The notes under the pieces: model-generated
Seen by the model: the letters and a program-made list of their open reading frames with translations, nothing else
The model's database searches: none
Told to the model about the DNA's origin: nothing
Made by a program: the position numbers and the translations under genes
Assembly: GCA_016271365.2 (NCBI GenBank)
Contig: CM057456.1
Coordinates: 1,393,407,501-1,393,471,500, forward strand
DNA: 64,000 nucleotides
Direction: 5' to 3'
Source: Neoceratodus forsteri
Taxonomy: Eukaryota > Chordata > Ceratodontiformes > Ceratodontidae
Shown here: positions 21,470-31,680 of the stretch, piece after piece
How the letters are laid out: each line of letters begins with the position of its first letter
Numbering within the stretch: position 1 is the first letter of the stretch

Positions 21470-21734
21470 TTTCTAGGAGTGGTATATGGTGATATATGGT
21501 GTACATCCACACGGACTCACCCGACCTCCCCAGGCACAGGCGCACAACCTCTGCTTCCAGTGGGCAAGATCTGGCGTCATGGGGCAGAGCCAAGGGGCAT
21601 ACCACCCGGTGGGTGGGAGGAGCCAGTTTGAAGACTTTCCAGCACATCTTAAAGGGAAAGGACACTGCCAGAACGTGTGGATGTACACCATATACCACTC
21701 CTAGAAGTACTGTTACAGGTGAGTAACCTGTGTT
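21470..21734 (+). repeat. DIRS-3 internal region (rest) and right inverted repeat
   Basis: The DIRS-3 sequence resumes with ctaggagtggtatatgg at 21473 after DIRS-4. 21560-21707 is the reverse complement of the DIRS-3 left repeat, and the last bases, ctgttacaggtgagtaacct, form the longer right tail. GTT follows at 21732. The next sequence is unrelated to DIRS. Confidence 0.88.
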
Positions 21735-23060
21735 TACTCGCTACTTTATGCGGATGGTGCCGTCCGAGCCCTCCATTCACAGGGTATATATAGTTAAGTT
21801 AGATCTTAGCCTTCTTATTATATCTACACAGTGAGGGGGCCGAGAAAGCTTGCTCCCACATGGGGGGGGGGAGTAGCCTCTTCATTTACTTGTGGAGGGG
21901 CATTCCAGTAGGGGATCCAAGGCTCAGGTCCTCCAGTGCAGAAGAATACTCCAGTTGTCCCTTTAGGAAGAGAGACACATATAGATGAGGGCAGGTGCAT
22001 GTGGGGGAACCAGACCACCTATGAGGCACACCAGAACAGTGCCCCAAGTGGCCTAGCCCACCACCTTTTGCGTGAGACAGATTGACGTGAATTGCTCATT
22101 CATCCCATCTTACCCTGCACCTCACGCTTCAGTAGTGCTAAAGGGAGTAATTAAGATGAGTAGGGGTGCATTAATCCCCTATAGCCAAAGATGTGAATTT
22201 TACCCCCGAGGAAAGGCCCTTCAGCTTCCCCCCACCCCCCACACACGTCCCGGCCTAATGCCCCGCAACCACACCCTCCCCCCACAAAAACTATATATAG
22301 GAGAAAAAACAAGTTCTACATGAACAGCTAAAACACTGTTACAACAGAGAAAAAGAAAAAAATACCTTTATAATATTAAACAACTTGTGTGTTTTTGTTC
22401 AAAAAAAGAGCCATCCTGATATTCAGGATAATATTCACGGCTTCAATAACACAACAGAGGCACACCTTCCTTTAAAAAAAGAAAAAGCAGTCCCAGTGTA
22501 ATGTAAATTAAAGTTCAATAACACCATAATACAATGAAGTGGGAACTCTATTCCTTCGACTGGTGGCAAAGTTGCTTTTAAATTTAATAACTGCGATCAG
22601 GAGGGGAGCCTTTTTAACTCCAAACAAAAATACAAGTCCCCATGCAGCAGTAAAAGGTTTCTTTTAACCAAGAAGATGGGAGCTTCTCAAACTGTTGTGG
22701 GTAGTTAAGGAGGAGCTGCCTTATCTGACTGTTACCCACCAGCCTGGTTGTTGGTAGTTTCAAGGAGGGCTAGAACTATCGCCGGAGTGAACTGGAAACT
22801 TTTAATAAAGAGTCAGGCGAGACATACCCATTATAGATAGATGTGGCTTGGTGGGACTGTAGCTGCGATCAGGACGTTAGAGCTCATAGTGCCCCAAGAG
22901 ACGACGGGACCAGAGGCCCGGGGAGGAGGCGCCATGGCCCAGCCCTGACAGGCCACCGAAGTGTTGCGGGCTGCAGCAAACCAAAGACCCCCACTCCCAC
23001 CCCAGCTACCCATACATCTCTCCGGGACAAAAAGCAAAACAGTACCTCCCATTGTGTAGA

Positions 23061-24364
23061 TCATTTATCCAAATCGCTGGTATGGTCTTGAGATGCTGAC
23101 TGCATCTCTGCCCCCTCCGATTGGCTGTAGTCTGTGGCCGCATTGTGGTCTGTGAGGGCCTTGGTTCCTCCTCTCTGGTGCCGAATCAGTAGCCTGGCCA
23201 GATATATCAGGGCAAAAGACCACCTGAGGCTGTGAAGCTTCTTCATAACTTCCAGAAAAACTTGACGTTCATTCTGCAGCTTTCTGGAGTAGTCTGGGAA
23301 AATGGTCACCCAGCTACGTTGCTCAATCATAGTGCCTGCTTTCTGCGCAGCCTCCAGCACAATTTGACGGTCTTAATACCTCAAAAACTTTATAATAATG
23401 TGGCAAGGTCTGTCTTCTGGAGTTGGTCTATGCCCTGGCGAACAGTGCACCCACTGAATCTCTAAAGTAACTGAGGAAGGGAGTTGTAATTTCTTAATAA
23501 GCCAGTCTTTCATAAAGTCAGAGTTCCACGCACACAGCACTCCAGCAAAGGACCAAGCTTTCCACAGATCATCACAGCAAAATGCAATTTATTAAGGCAA
23601 GGCAATTTTATTTGTAGGGTGCCCAATCCCGGAAGCTCTGGACACCTAACAGGAATTATAACAAAGCATAGTGAGAAACAGCATGAATAAATAAAATAAT
23701 AACAATGCATAAATATAAATATAACAATTTAAATAGATTCAAAGGCTTTCAGACTGTCACAGAAAGGGACTGGAACAGGATGGACTCAAAGACCTAGATT
23801 CTCACCCAAGCCCAGCGCTTCGGCAGAAAACCTTCACCAGACATAAAGTTAGCACAGTTGCTGCCCTCCGAACCTTCCGGCAGCCCTACTTACCCTTACA
23901 TTGCACTGCCATTCCTGGTTTTCATAATCATCAAGGATTGATTTTAATTGTTCTATTTCTTTTAGGGCCAACTGAAGCGCCGAATCTATTCTTACGGCAC
24001 TGTCCTCCTGAGAGCTCACCTGCTTCTCCAGTTCCACTGTTCGAAACTCATGCTGTTCAGTCGTATCACCCATTAAATTGATAGTTTTCTACAGGTGATT
24101 GAGCTGTGCTGTAAGGTTTTCAAACCCGTCCTGCATTTTTGTGGTAAGATCATATTTTAAGCCCTGAAATAAATTTTCCAGGGAGGTGACAGGTGGCAAT
24201 GTACTGTTCTCTGGTGGTGAGTCACGTGGGAGACTATCCTCCATTGCTGCTCGTGTGGGAGCTTGCTTGGCTGACGCCTCAGGCCCTAGAGCTGTCAGAG
24301 TTTCTACAGCCATTTTAAAACCCAGCTGGGCTTGCTTTTTAGCAGGTTTAGAGGAAGAAGCCAT
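23061..24364 (-). pseudogene. L1 ORF1 (RNA-binding protein)
   Basis: The ATG at 24364 starts MASSSKPAKKQAQLGFK; 91 codons later a stop is met at 24089. The next frame (24073-23849) is a heptad-rich coiled coil (VELEKQVSSQEDSAVRIDSA, LKEIEQLKSILDD), the trimerisation stem of ORF1p. Reading is broken by an insert at about 23530-23885 and resumes with DFMKDWLIKKLQ and then PCHIIIKFLRY, the RRM-like end. The C-terminal domain is clear in 23360-23061: LEAAQKAGTMIEQRSWVTIF, PDYSRKLQNERQ and the ARLLI motif. ORF1p coats L1 RNA and acts as a nucleic-acid chaperone. The copy is dead. Confidence 0.8.
23530..23885 (-). mobile_element. Short insert within L1 ORF1, probably a LINE/SINE 3' tail
   Basis: This stretch separates two adjoining parts of L1 ORF1 and does not belong to it. 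In minus sense it is AT-rich and has a gtccagagcttccgggattg phrase followed by two polyadenylation-like aataaa hexamers and a TTGCC-rich end (23585-23660). That pattern is often seen at the 3' end of L2-type LINEs and SINEs that use them. No coding sequence and no clear duplication was found. The class is uncertain. Confidence 0.4.
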
Positions 24365-24494
24365 TTATCTAGCAATATAAATGTTTTTCTCCACAAAATA
24401 CAACAAAAGAAGGAAGGATGATAATAAGTAATAGTGGATGAACTCGGAGCTCCGAGATTACGCTGCCATCTCAGTGTTCTCTTTGGCCATGCCC

Positions 24495-24621
24495 CCTCTG
24501 ATATTTTTAACTTATCCTTAACTACTGCTGATATCCCACTGGATTGGAAATCAGCAAAAGTAATTCCAATTTGTAAAACAGGTTAAAAAAAAAGTACTGA
24601 GAATTATTGACCAATATCACT
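24495..24621 (+). mobile_element. Rex1/L2-like LINE, RT fragment left of DIRS-5
   Basis: A plus-strand reading with a few stops shows DWKSAKVIPI followed by a basic stretch and an NYxPISL motif, the start of the reverse transcriptase (fingers) of a jockey-type LINE. It breaks off at 24621 exactly where the DIRS-5 left repeat begins. The next residues of the same protein (LSTIPKIFEKLIRKQLLKYL) appear right after DIRS-5 at about 33057. Confidence 0.75.
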
Positions 24622-25988
24622 GTTCTAGGATTGTGGATATATTGTTCATCCACACATATTGGCATGTCCCTTTCCCCTTTAAGGATTGCCGGAAGTCTTC
24701 AAGCTAGCTCCTCCTACCCACCCAGGTGGTATAACCCTCGGCTTTGCCCCATGATGCCAGATCTTCCTTTCTGCTGGAAGATTCAGGTTGTCTCCTTCGT
24801 GCTCCCGCATTTTGTAGGCCCTGGCTTCAAAACCTTAGGTTATTCCGAAAATTCATCTAGTTCACATTAGCAATCACAACTTCTTATCTTTGATTATGGA
24901 AGACAGGTCTTCCCCAAATTTCACCGGTGTTCATGCGGCCAGAAAATGTTGCGCACCGATCCCCACACCCTGTGCATCTATTGCTTGGGTGTTGACCATG
25001 ACACCTCGAAGTGCAGTTTTTGTCTTACATTTCACCCTAACGTCCTCGATGACTGTCTCGCACGCCTGAAGTTGGGGAGGCCAGAAAAATGGAACCCTCT
25101 GGTGAAATCAAAGGAGGCTCAGTGAGCAGTTTCCGCGGCCGCGGGATCCGCCAAGCAATTGGAACACATGCAAGCTGTCGAGAAGGAAGTGGCTCGTGCT
25201 GGGGAATCTTCCTTTTGGAGCATCTTTGTTCCACTCAACCTGGGCTCCACCTTCTCGGGTTCCTTCCAAGAGTTGTGTCAGTCTCTCCCAACTAAGGGAG
25301 AGGGTCCTGCGGGCACACACTCCTCTGGGTCCTGTAAGTGGGGAAAAAGACCTGGGATCTTCTTCGTCTCGGCAAAGATGTTCTTGAAATCGGGAGAGAT
25401 CTTGGTCCCAGGAACCAGCAGTCTCGGGAGCAGTACAAAATATCGACTATCAAAATATCGACACGCATTTGATCGTCGTCGAAATACCAACGCATTTCTG
25501 ATATCGACATCAAAAATACCGACATAATAAATACTGACCGCATCAGAACGTGAGCTACTGCTGAACGAACGCTGCTTTTACACTGGAGTAGTAGTATTAC
25601 CGTACCGTATTACAGAATTAAATATACAATATAAAAATTGACAAACATGGAACACGAAGACATCCCCTCCAAATTAAAGTGAGAAGATTCTGCACAAAAA
25701 AATGAAATAAAAAATAAATACCGAACGCATCAGAATGTGAGCTACTGCTGAACGAACGCTGCTTTTACACATCACATCAGCAGTGAGCTACTGGAGTAGT
25801 AGTTAAGCAGTAAGCAGACAATGAGTATTTGCATGTCATGTTGTACACTGCTGAAGGAACGCTGCTTTTTACACATATGCAGCTTTTCAACAGCAGCATA
25901 TTTCTGACAGCCACGGTGGAGACGTGGAATTAAAAAGCCAATTTCTTTATTGAAGGTTTAAAAAAAAAAATGTTATGTCATATGTGCA

Positions 25989-27248
25989 TCAGAGTACCAG
26001 ACTGTGTGCAATTCCTTTTAGAAACTCCTTGGAAGAACGGATTTCTTTCTCCTTGATTATTTTATTTAGTTTGTCTTCCCGTGCTGCATACTTTTTCCTG
26101 ATAGGTGATCTAGGAAGTCCACGGTTGATCTTTTCAATAATGTGTTGCGTCGTTCTCTGCTCATTCATTATCTCTGTAAGAAAGCGATGTATGCCCACAT
26201 GTGCAGAACTAATCAAAGCACTGAGACGTCTGTGCCAGGCTTCAACATTGTTCTGCGTTCTTGGGAAACCGAATATGTGCTGATCATGTACTGACCACAG
26301 CTCCGGTGAAAACAGTGGTGGGCTTCGAACCAAAGTATTGTTCCGCATCCTACGGCGCACCCTCCCAAGCACATAGTTCTCCTCGAACCACTCCAGTACT
26401 GGTGTACAGCTCTCAGGGAAGTCTGCTTTCAGCACCTCGAATGTTTGTGGTATCTCTTGCGGTTCAAGGAATGCTAATGCCTGCAAGTGCCTCAGCAATA
26501 GGCTAAAGTCAGGATCTGAACCATATGTAACAGCTAATCCTGCACTTTGTATTTTCCTCCAAATAATCTGTCCCAGATGGAAAAGACAACCTTTATTCCT
26601 TGCATCTGGAAATTCTGACTGGCAGGCATTTATTGCAGCCTGCTCAAAATCGGTCACAATGAACTTAGGATCCAGAATTACCCCATGCTCATCAGCAATA
26701 TCGTGTATATCTTGGAAGAGCCTGACATAACAATCTAGTGATTTTGCAGACATTAGGGAATACACTAGTGGCAACACTCTCCTGCTGTCTGCGCTCCCAA
26801 CTGGTGCATGTATTGAGTACAGCTGGCGAAATAACGTAGGAACAGTTTTAAATGTTCCATCCATTAACCAAACCGCAGTAGCAGACAATTTTAAGATGTT
26901 AGCTTTGGTTGTAAATATTAATACGGTCTCATCAGCACAAATTGAGTGCTTAACAAGAAACAGCTCACCATCCAAGTATTTAATGGAGTCAGGAATAGAA
27001 AGATTTTCAAGACTATTTGGTTCCAGTGGCATATTTTCTTGTTGTGCGCGTTTCACCATTTGCCTCAAGGCATGACGAGATGGCATGTTATGGCACACTT
27101 CACTATGGATACCAGCACATTCAGCCTGTATAATTTGGGCAGGGGTATCGTTAGTGCCAAGTGCTTGCTGCTTTATGGCAGCAGCAGCTTCTGCAACAGG
27201 TCCTTCAGTTGCATCTGGAGAGTGCTTATGCTCTGAGTTAGACCGCAA
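25989..27248 (-). CDS. MULE transposase catalytic part (419 codons open)
   Basis: This is the DDE transposase of a Mutator-like element. The open frame starts just after the FLYWCH zinc pair; its His residues, EHKH, are at residues 6-9. The RNase H-like fold shows VWLMDGTFKTVP (Asp130), IVTDFEQAAINAC (Asp200), the GCLFHLGQIIWRKIQ C/H motif at residues 220-234 and QNNVEAWHRRL (Glu336). All three acidic residues are present, so this exon-less domain could still fold. The true start lies upstream: codons for the zinc finger (27249-27420) contain one TGA-free frame broken by a frameshift in a C/A run at about 27295 and a stop at about 27345. The last residues, KEFLKGIAHSLVL, are followed by a stop near 25989. 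Confidence 0.88.
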   Translation of the reverse strand: MRSNSEHKHSPDATEGPVAEAAAAIKQQALGTNDTPAQIIQAECAGIHSEVCHNMPSRHALRQMVKRAQQENMPLEPNSLENLSIPDSIKYLDGELFLVKHSICADETVLIFTTKANILKLSATAVWLMDGTFKTVPTLFRQLYSIHAPVGSADSRRVLPLVYSLMSAKSLDCYVRLFQDIHDIADEHGVILDPKFIVTDFEQAAINACQSEFPDARNKGCLFHLGQIIWRKIQSAGLAVTYGSDPDFSLLLRHLQALAFLEPQEIPQTFEVLKADFPESCTPVLEWFEENYVLGRVRRRMRNNTLVRSPPLFSPELWSVHDQHIFGFPRTQNNVEAWHRRLSALISSAHVGIHRFLTEIMNEQRTTQHIIEKINRGLPRSPIRKKYAAREDKLNKIIKEKEIRSSKEFLKGIAHSLVL

Positions 27249-27420
27249 AATGTGCTGTGCTCCGACTTTAACAGTGCTCGCCCGTCCTCTGCAACCATAT
27301 TTTTTGGGGGGACAAGCCCAGTAAAATAGATCACCCCTTTGCCTTTACTTCACATATACATAACCATCCACACATAGCTTGTCATGCCCCTTTTGAGAAG
27401 GGACTAGTTTGCAAGCCTCC
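27249..27420 (-). pseudogene. FLYWCH zinc finger part of the MULE transposase
   Basis: Reading the minus strand, one frame gives KLCVDGYVYVK, a stop, then RQRGDLFYWACPP; the neighbouring frame continues with KYGCRGRASTVKVGAQHIL into the transposase frame. Together these follow the FLYWCH pattern (Tyr-Trp-x-Cys, Cys, and His-x-His in the next feature). The switch of frame occurs in a run of C and A at about 27295-27310. FLYWCH fingers in these transposons are thought to bind the element ends. Confidence 0.75.
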
Positions 27421-30059
27421 ACCATAGACGCAGCCATCCTATTACCTTGCCAGTTCTACCGGCAGCTCAATCAGACCTACCTATGTGCAGCACGTGTCAG
27501 GTGGGAAGCCAGAGCAGACCAGCGATCAATTGGATTAATTAGACTAATTAGGTTAATTAGCTTGAATGTTGGAAGCCATAGTAAAGCTAGTAGTAAAAGT
27601 ACAGCTTCGTATGGTAAACCAAAATAAGCAGCGTTCATTCAGCATGCTCCTGTGAAGTCAGCAATCTGTTATTGTTACTGTGCTGTGTGTAATTTATAAC
27701 TACTACTTCAATGTCAGACTGGTAAAAAAAAATAAGCAGCGTTCATTCAGCAGGATCCTGTGAAGTCAGCTATCTGTTACCATTCTGTGTGTAATTGATA
27801 ACTACTACTTCAATGTCAGGCTGTCGGTAATTCATTTTCGTTATTATTCGTGACGATCTTGTGAACGCCTCAGTATTGTGGTGACGATATAGTGAGTGTC
27901 GATATTTCATACCAGACCCGCAGTCTCGACTTCGGTTGAAACTGCTTCTTCAGCCACTGGCTTCTCGGCTTTGCTGTCTGGCTAGTCGAGCGAAGTGTAG
28001 ATCGACAAAATTGAAATAATCATCAATCCGATCAACCCATTGTTGCCGACTCTGGTCGACGATTCTCTCAATCGGACTCCGGTCCTTTCTTTTCCTGATG
28101 AGGAGACCCAGCCTGCTGGGAATCCAATTGAGGAAGTGGTCCCTGACCCTGGGAAATCCACTGGTCCTGCCGGTGTCTCCCGAGCAACCGAATTGGCCCG
28201 TCCAATCTTGATCGAGAACTAGGACCCCCTCGACCGACAGGCCGAGGAAGAGCCACAAGCACTCAAAAAAGAGGCAGCACCATTGGTTGTCCTCATCCTC
28301 CTCAGATGAGGAAAGGCTCCGGTGGAAACTCCATCAACAATACGAGGACCTCATGTGGCAACAGCTGATTTTGTTTGGGCACAAGCTGACCCTGGCTTCT
28401 ACCCCGGCCATTACTTGGCTTTCGCCTCCCAGGCCGATGCCGACTCCTACGGAGCCAATTAAGTTGGCTCCACCACCCACGAAGCTGGCAAAACCTACGG
28501 TTTGGCCTAAACCGATCACTCCACTGATCATGGTGGAACCACCGCCCAAGCAGCCTGTGGGAGGGACTCCTTCTAAGGAAGATAGACAAGACACCGGGCT
28601 TCCTGGCATCTTTCAGTCACTGTCACCCCAGACCGCCATCGGCAGGTCGAAGGTAGCCTGGGCGGTCGACCGTTGTATCCGGATCCCTTGGATTCGGATG
28701 AGACTGGCCTACATTCTCATCCTAGGGATGATGAATCGGCTGGTGAGATAGAGACGGAGTAAGGTCCTTCGTCCTTTCAGGGCATTCTTCACCTCATCTC
28801 TGAGTCTACAGGGATGCCCCTGGAACCTATCCAGAAAAAGGCACAGTACCCTCTTACGGACATCCTCAAGGGAGGGGATGCCCCGACGGAGGCCTTTCCT
28901 GTGGCCGAGGCCATAGTTGGCCCAGCCTTAGAATTTTGGCAGCACCCTGCCTCCTGTCCAGCTCCATCTGCCTGCATGGCCTGCAAGTATGCGGTGCCCA
29001 TGGGGTCCCTTGCGGGGTTCACAAAGCACCCTTCAGCCGAGAGCCTGGTGACCGCCTCTGTGTTCAGGCATACTGGCAGTTCTGCCAACACTGACCGACC
29101 TTGCGAAAAAGAATCCAAACTCTTGGATCATTTGGCTCGAAAGGTCTGTGCGGCCTCATCTTTAGGCCTTCGTCAGGCAAGTTCGACCATCATCATGGCA
29201 CACTTCTCCCATGTCCTCTTGGGGTCTTTGGATGAAGTCCTCCCACACCTCCCTGTGGACATGCAGACCATGGTCAAGCAGGTCTGGGATCAGGGCCAGG
29301 CTGTTGCCAAACAGCAGCTTCAGACAGCCCTGGATAATGGGGATTCTTGTGCCCACTCGATGGCAGCCACAGTTGCCTCTTGTTGCAGAGCTTGGCTGAG
29401 ACTCTTCTCTTTCCTGGCAGATACTCAGTACAAACTAGCTGATGTGCCTTTCCTGGGCACCGACCTTTTCAGCCCAGGTGTGGCTGGTCACCTTCAGCTT
29501 ATTGAGCAGTCCAATGCCACCTTGGATGCTACTTCTGCTAAAGGTTCTTTGGGCAAGAAACAGCAGAAGAAGAAGAAGCCTTTTCAGCACTCTTCCCCTG
29601 CGGCACAGCAACCCTCCTTTCAAGGAGGGCAGTAGCAACAGCAGCAGCAGGCTCAAGCTTGGCACCCCCAGCCCAAGCCCGGGCCTTTCCAGGCCCGTAA
29701 AGAAGGCCGAGGTTCAGGTCCTGGATCCTTCCTCCTCCTCCAAGCCTGCTCAGTGACGGGGAGGGGGCCGCCACCTCCTCTCCCATCATGCCAGCTCTGG
29801 GTCCTCCCATGGGGGGCCGGCTCAGCCACTTTCTTTCCACCTGGTCCGTTATCACCACAGACAGGTGGGTTTTAGAAGTGGTCGGCCAGGGACTGCCTCT
29901 GGAATTCGAACAGCACCCTCCAAGCCAAGCCAAGCCCCTCAGGAGGAAAGAGTATCCGTCCATACTCGGTCAGCTCTCTGAGATGACATCACTCAGCTCC
30001 TCCTCAAGGAGGCAGCAGCTCCAGTGGTGGATTCCCCAGCAGATGCAGGCTTTGTCTTC

Positions 30060-31680
30060 AGGTACTTCCTGGTGCCCAAGTGGACGTGGGGGCTGGCGCT
30101 CCATTCTAGATCTGCATGAACTGAATTAGTATCTCAGGTCACGCGCCTTTCAGATGGTCACTCTGTCCCAGATCATACCATCCTTGGAGCGAAACATGTG
30201 GTTCTGTTCATTGGATCTGCAGGACACGTTCTTTCACGTTCCAGTCCGTCCGTCTCATTGGCGGTTCCTCCACTTCAGAGCCGAAGGGACCCTATACGAG
30301 TTCCAAGCCATGCCGTTCGGCCTGTTGTCAGACCCACAGGTCTTCACTAAATGCATCGCAGTAGTGGCAGCCCATCTCAGGTGTTGGGGGGAGGCGGAAT
30401 TTACCCCTACCTCGACAATTGGCTCTTAGCAGGTCCCACCCAGCAAGAGGTGGAAAGGTCCAGGGACCTGGCCCTCCAGACCTGCTCTCAACTCGGCCTC
30501 TTGATCCACAAAGCCAAGTCAGAACTCGTGCCTTCTCAGGTGATGTGCTTCATCGAGCCAGAGCTCGATTCTCTTCAAGCCAGAGCTTGGCTCCTGGTGG
30601 ACAGGGCGGAGGTTCTCTCCTCCTATGCCCAATCATTTCTGGTTGGGTAATGGCACCCTGCCTGGGACTTTCTGCACCTTCTGGGTTACATGGTGGTGTG
30701 CACTTCTGTGGTTCATTGGGCCCGGTGGCACATGTGCCCCCTTCACTGGGAACTGGCTGCCCAGTGGACTCAGCACCATGGTCATTTCGACCAGCTGATC
30801 ACTGTAACCCAGAAGATGTGGGACGCTCTCCAATGGTGGACTGCCCCAGACTGGTTGCAGGAAGGGATCCCGTTTGTCTGCCCAGAGCCAACGGTTGTAC
30901 TCATGACCGATGCCTCTCTCATGGGCTGGGAAGCCCACATGGGGGACAATAGAGCCCATGGGTTCTGGACCCCCGAGGAGTCCCGATGCCACATCAACCT
31001 GCTGGAGCTCAGAGCAGTCAGACTGGCACTGTCAGCTTTCACTCCTCAGCTCTGGGGTCAAGTAGTTCATGTCCAGACAGACAATACCACGACCATGTAC
31101 TACCTCAACAAACAGGGCGGTACACACTCCCATCTGCTTTGCAGAGAGGCGCTCCCCATCTGGATCCTCGTCAGCCATCTGGAGGCGGATCTCCTAGACA
31201 TTCATGTGGCAGGAGCCTCAAACCATCTGGCGGATGCTCTCGGCTGCATAGGCGAGACATCCCATGAGTGCTCTCTCCATCCAGAGGTAGCTTACAGCCT
31301 GTTTTCCCACTGGGGCAAACCGATGGTGGACCTGTTTGCCTCCAGGGAAAACACCAAGCTAAGGCTGTTTCATGCCCGCCCCCCCTAAGCAGGACACTCT
31401 GCAGGGGGATGCCTTCTCCAGGCCGTGGACCCCAGGCCTCTTCTGTGCCTTCCGTCCATTTCCCTTGATCCACAAGGTGAGGAGGGAAAAGGCGAAGATG
31501 ATTCTGGTAGCCCCAGACTGGCCGCCCCCCAGTTCTAGTATCCAGCTCTCCTCAGCCTCAGCTGCAGGCCCCCAGAGTGGCTCCCAGCATGCCCGAACCT
31601 GATCTCTCTCAATCAGGGGAAGGTATACCATCCGGACCATCAATCCTTGCACCTCACAGCCTGGTACCTGAGCGGCTAGA
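30060..31680 (+). pseudogene. DIRS-5 reverse transcriptase / RNase H / methyltransferase-like
   Basis: RT begins near 30060 (RYFLVPKW). The open segment 30154-30429 has MVTLSQIIPSLERNMWFCSL, LDLQDTFFHVPVRPSHW and AMPFGL. A frame change near 30390 gives YLDNW at 30408-30422, with Asn for the second catalytic Asp. RNase H is open from 30690 to 31388 (233 codons): TDASLMGWEAHM, INLLELRAVRLAL, VQTDNTTTMYYLNKQGG and HLADALG, so its acidic set is complete. The frame ends in VDLFASRENTKLRLF, the methyltransferase-like start, which continues broken to about 31680. A stop at 30648 separates RT from RNase H. Confidence 0.85.

Larger units (their letters stand above)
9386..21734 (+). mobile_element. DIRS-3, split by nested DIRS-4
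   Basis: This is a full-length DIRS element of family I (with DIRS-5 and DIRS-7), whose own sequence is 9386-15117 plus 21470-21734. The left inverted repeat starts ctaggaatgtgg at 9389. The order is Gag (9671-11975), RT/RNase H/methyltransferase (12300-13990), tyrosine recombinase (13945-15000), internal complementary region, right inverted repeat. The right repeat (21560-21707) is the reverse complement of 9389-9546 over its whole length. The right end extends about 25 bases further (acaggtgagtaacctg), and this tail is complementary to the internal region at 15097-15116. That unequal design is diagnostic of DIRS elements. ATT abuts the left end and GTT the right; no longer target duplication is seen. 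Confidence 0.9.
21735..24494 (-). mobile_element. 5' half of an L1-type LINE
   Basis: The L1 5' end is near 24494: in minus-strand sense it opens with a GC-rich ggggg, catggccaa and gagatggcag, a layout typical of L1 5' ends. ORF1 follows (24364-23061), then about 1.3 kb of spacer (21735-23060). No ORF2 is found in the spacer, but ORF2 starts on the other side of DIRS-3 at 9090. The spacer is longer than usual for L1 and holds C-rich and A-rich tracts at 22200-22360, so an unrecognised insert may lie there. At 24495 the sequence switches to a plus-strand LINE. Confidence 0.65.
25427..27919 (-). mobile_element. Phantom-like MULE with FLYWCH zinc finger and 9-bp target duplication
   Basis: This cut-and-paste DNA transposon of 2,493 bp is flanked by gcagtctcg on both sides (25418-25426 and 27920-27928). 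The ends are imperfect inverted repeats: the left begins ggagcagtacaaaatatcga and the right, in reverse complement, gggtctggtatgaaatatcg. Both arms carry subterminal repeats: ctgctgaacgaacgctgctt recurs at about 25559 and 25749, and a reversed version near 27630 and 27735. The single gene on the minus strand encodes a FLYWCH-type zinc finger and a MULE transposase, which places it with the metazoan Phantom group of Mutator-like elements. It sits inside DIRS-5 gag and is therefore younger than DIRS-5. Confidence 0.88.
24896..29635 (+). pseudogene. DIRS-5 Gag, interrupted by the MULE
   Basis: The ATG at 24896 is followed by the Cys/His cluster (CSCGQKMLRTDPHTLCIYCL, then VDHDTSKCSFC) and an LEHMQAVEKEVARAGE-like helix. 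The gene is cut at 25426 by the MULE and resumes at 27929. The proline-rich part contains PAITWLSPPRPMPTPTEPIK and a VEPPPKQP phrase (28400-28560). The last part, 28814-29635, is open for 273 codons: EAFPVAEAIVGPALEFWQHP, a LARKVCAASSLGLRQAS region and ADTQYKLADVPFLGTDLF near 29420, followed by a Lys/Gln-rich tail. That open block matches DIRS-3 and DIRS-7 closely and is the core of the family I capsid-like domain. Confidence 0.82.

Noticed and set aside
21735..22830. Protein-coding frames in the L1 spacer
   Set aside because: Short frames only, no motif, C-rich and A-rich tracts; nothing beyond chance.
25440..27920. CRISPR-like array from the repeated units in the MULE arms
   Set aside because: The units are long, few, unevenly spaced and inverted between arms; they are transposon subterminal repeats.
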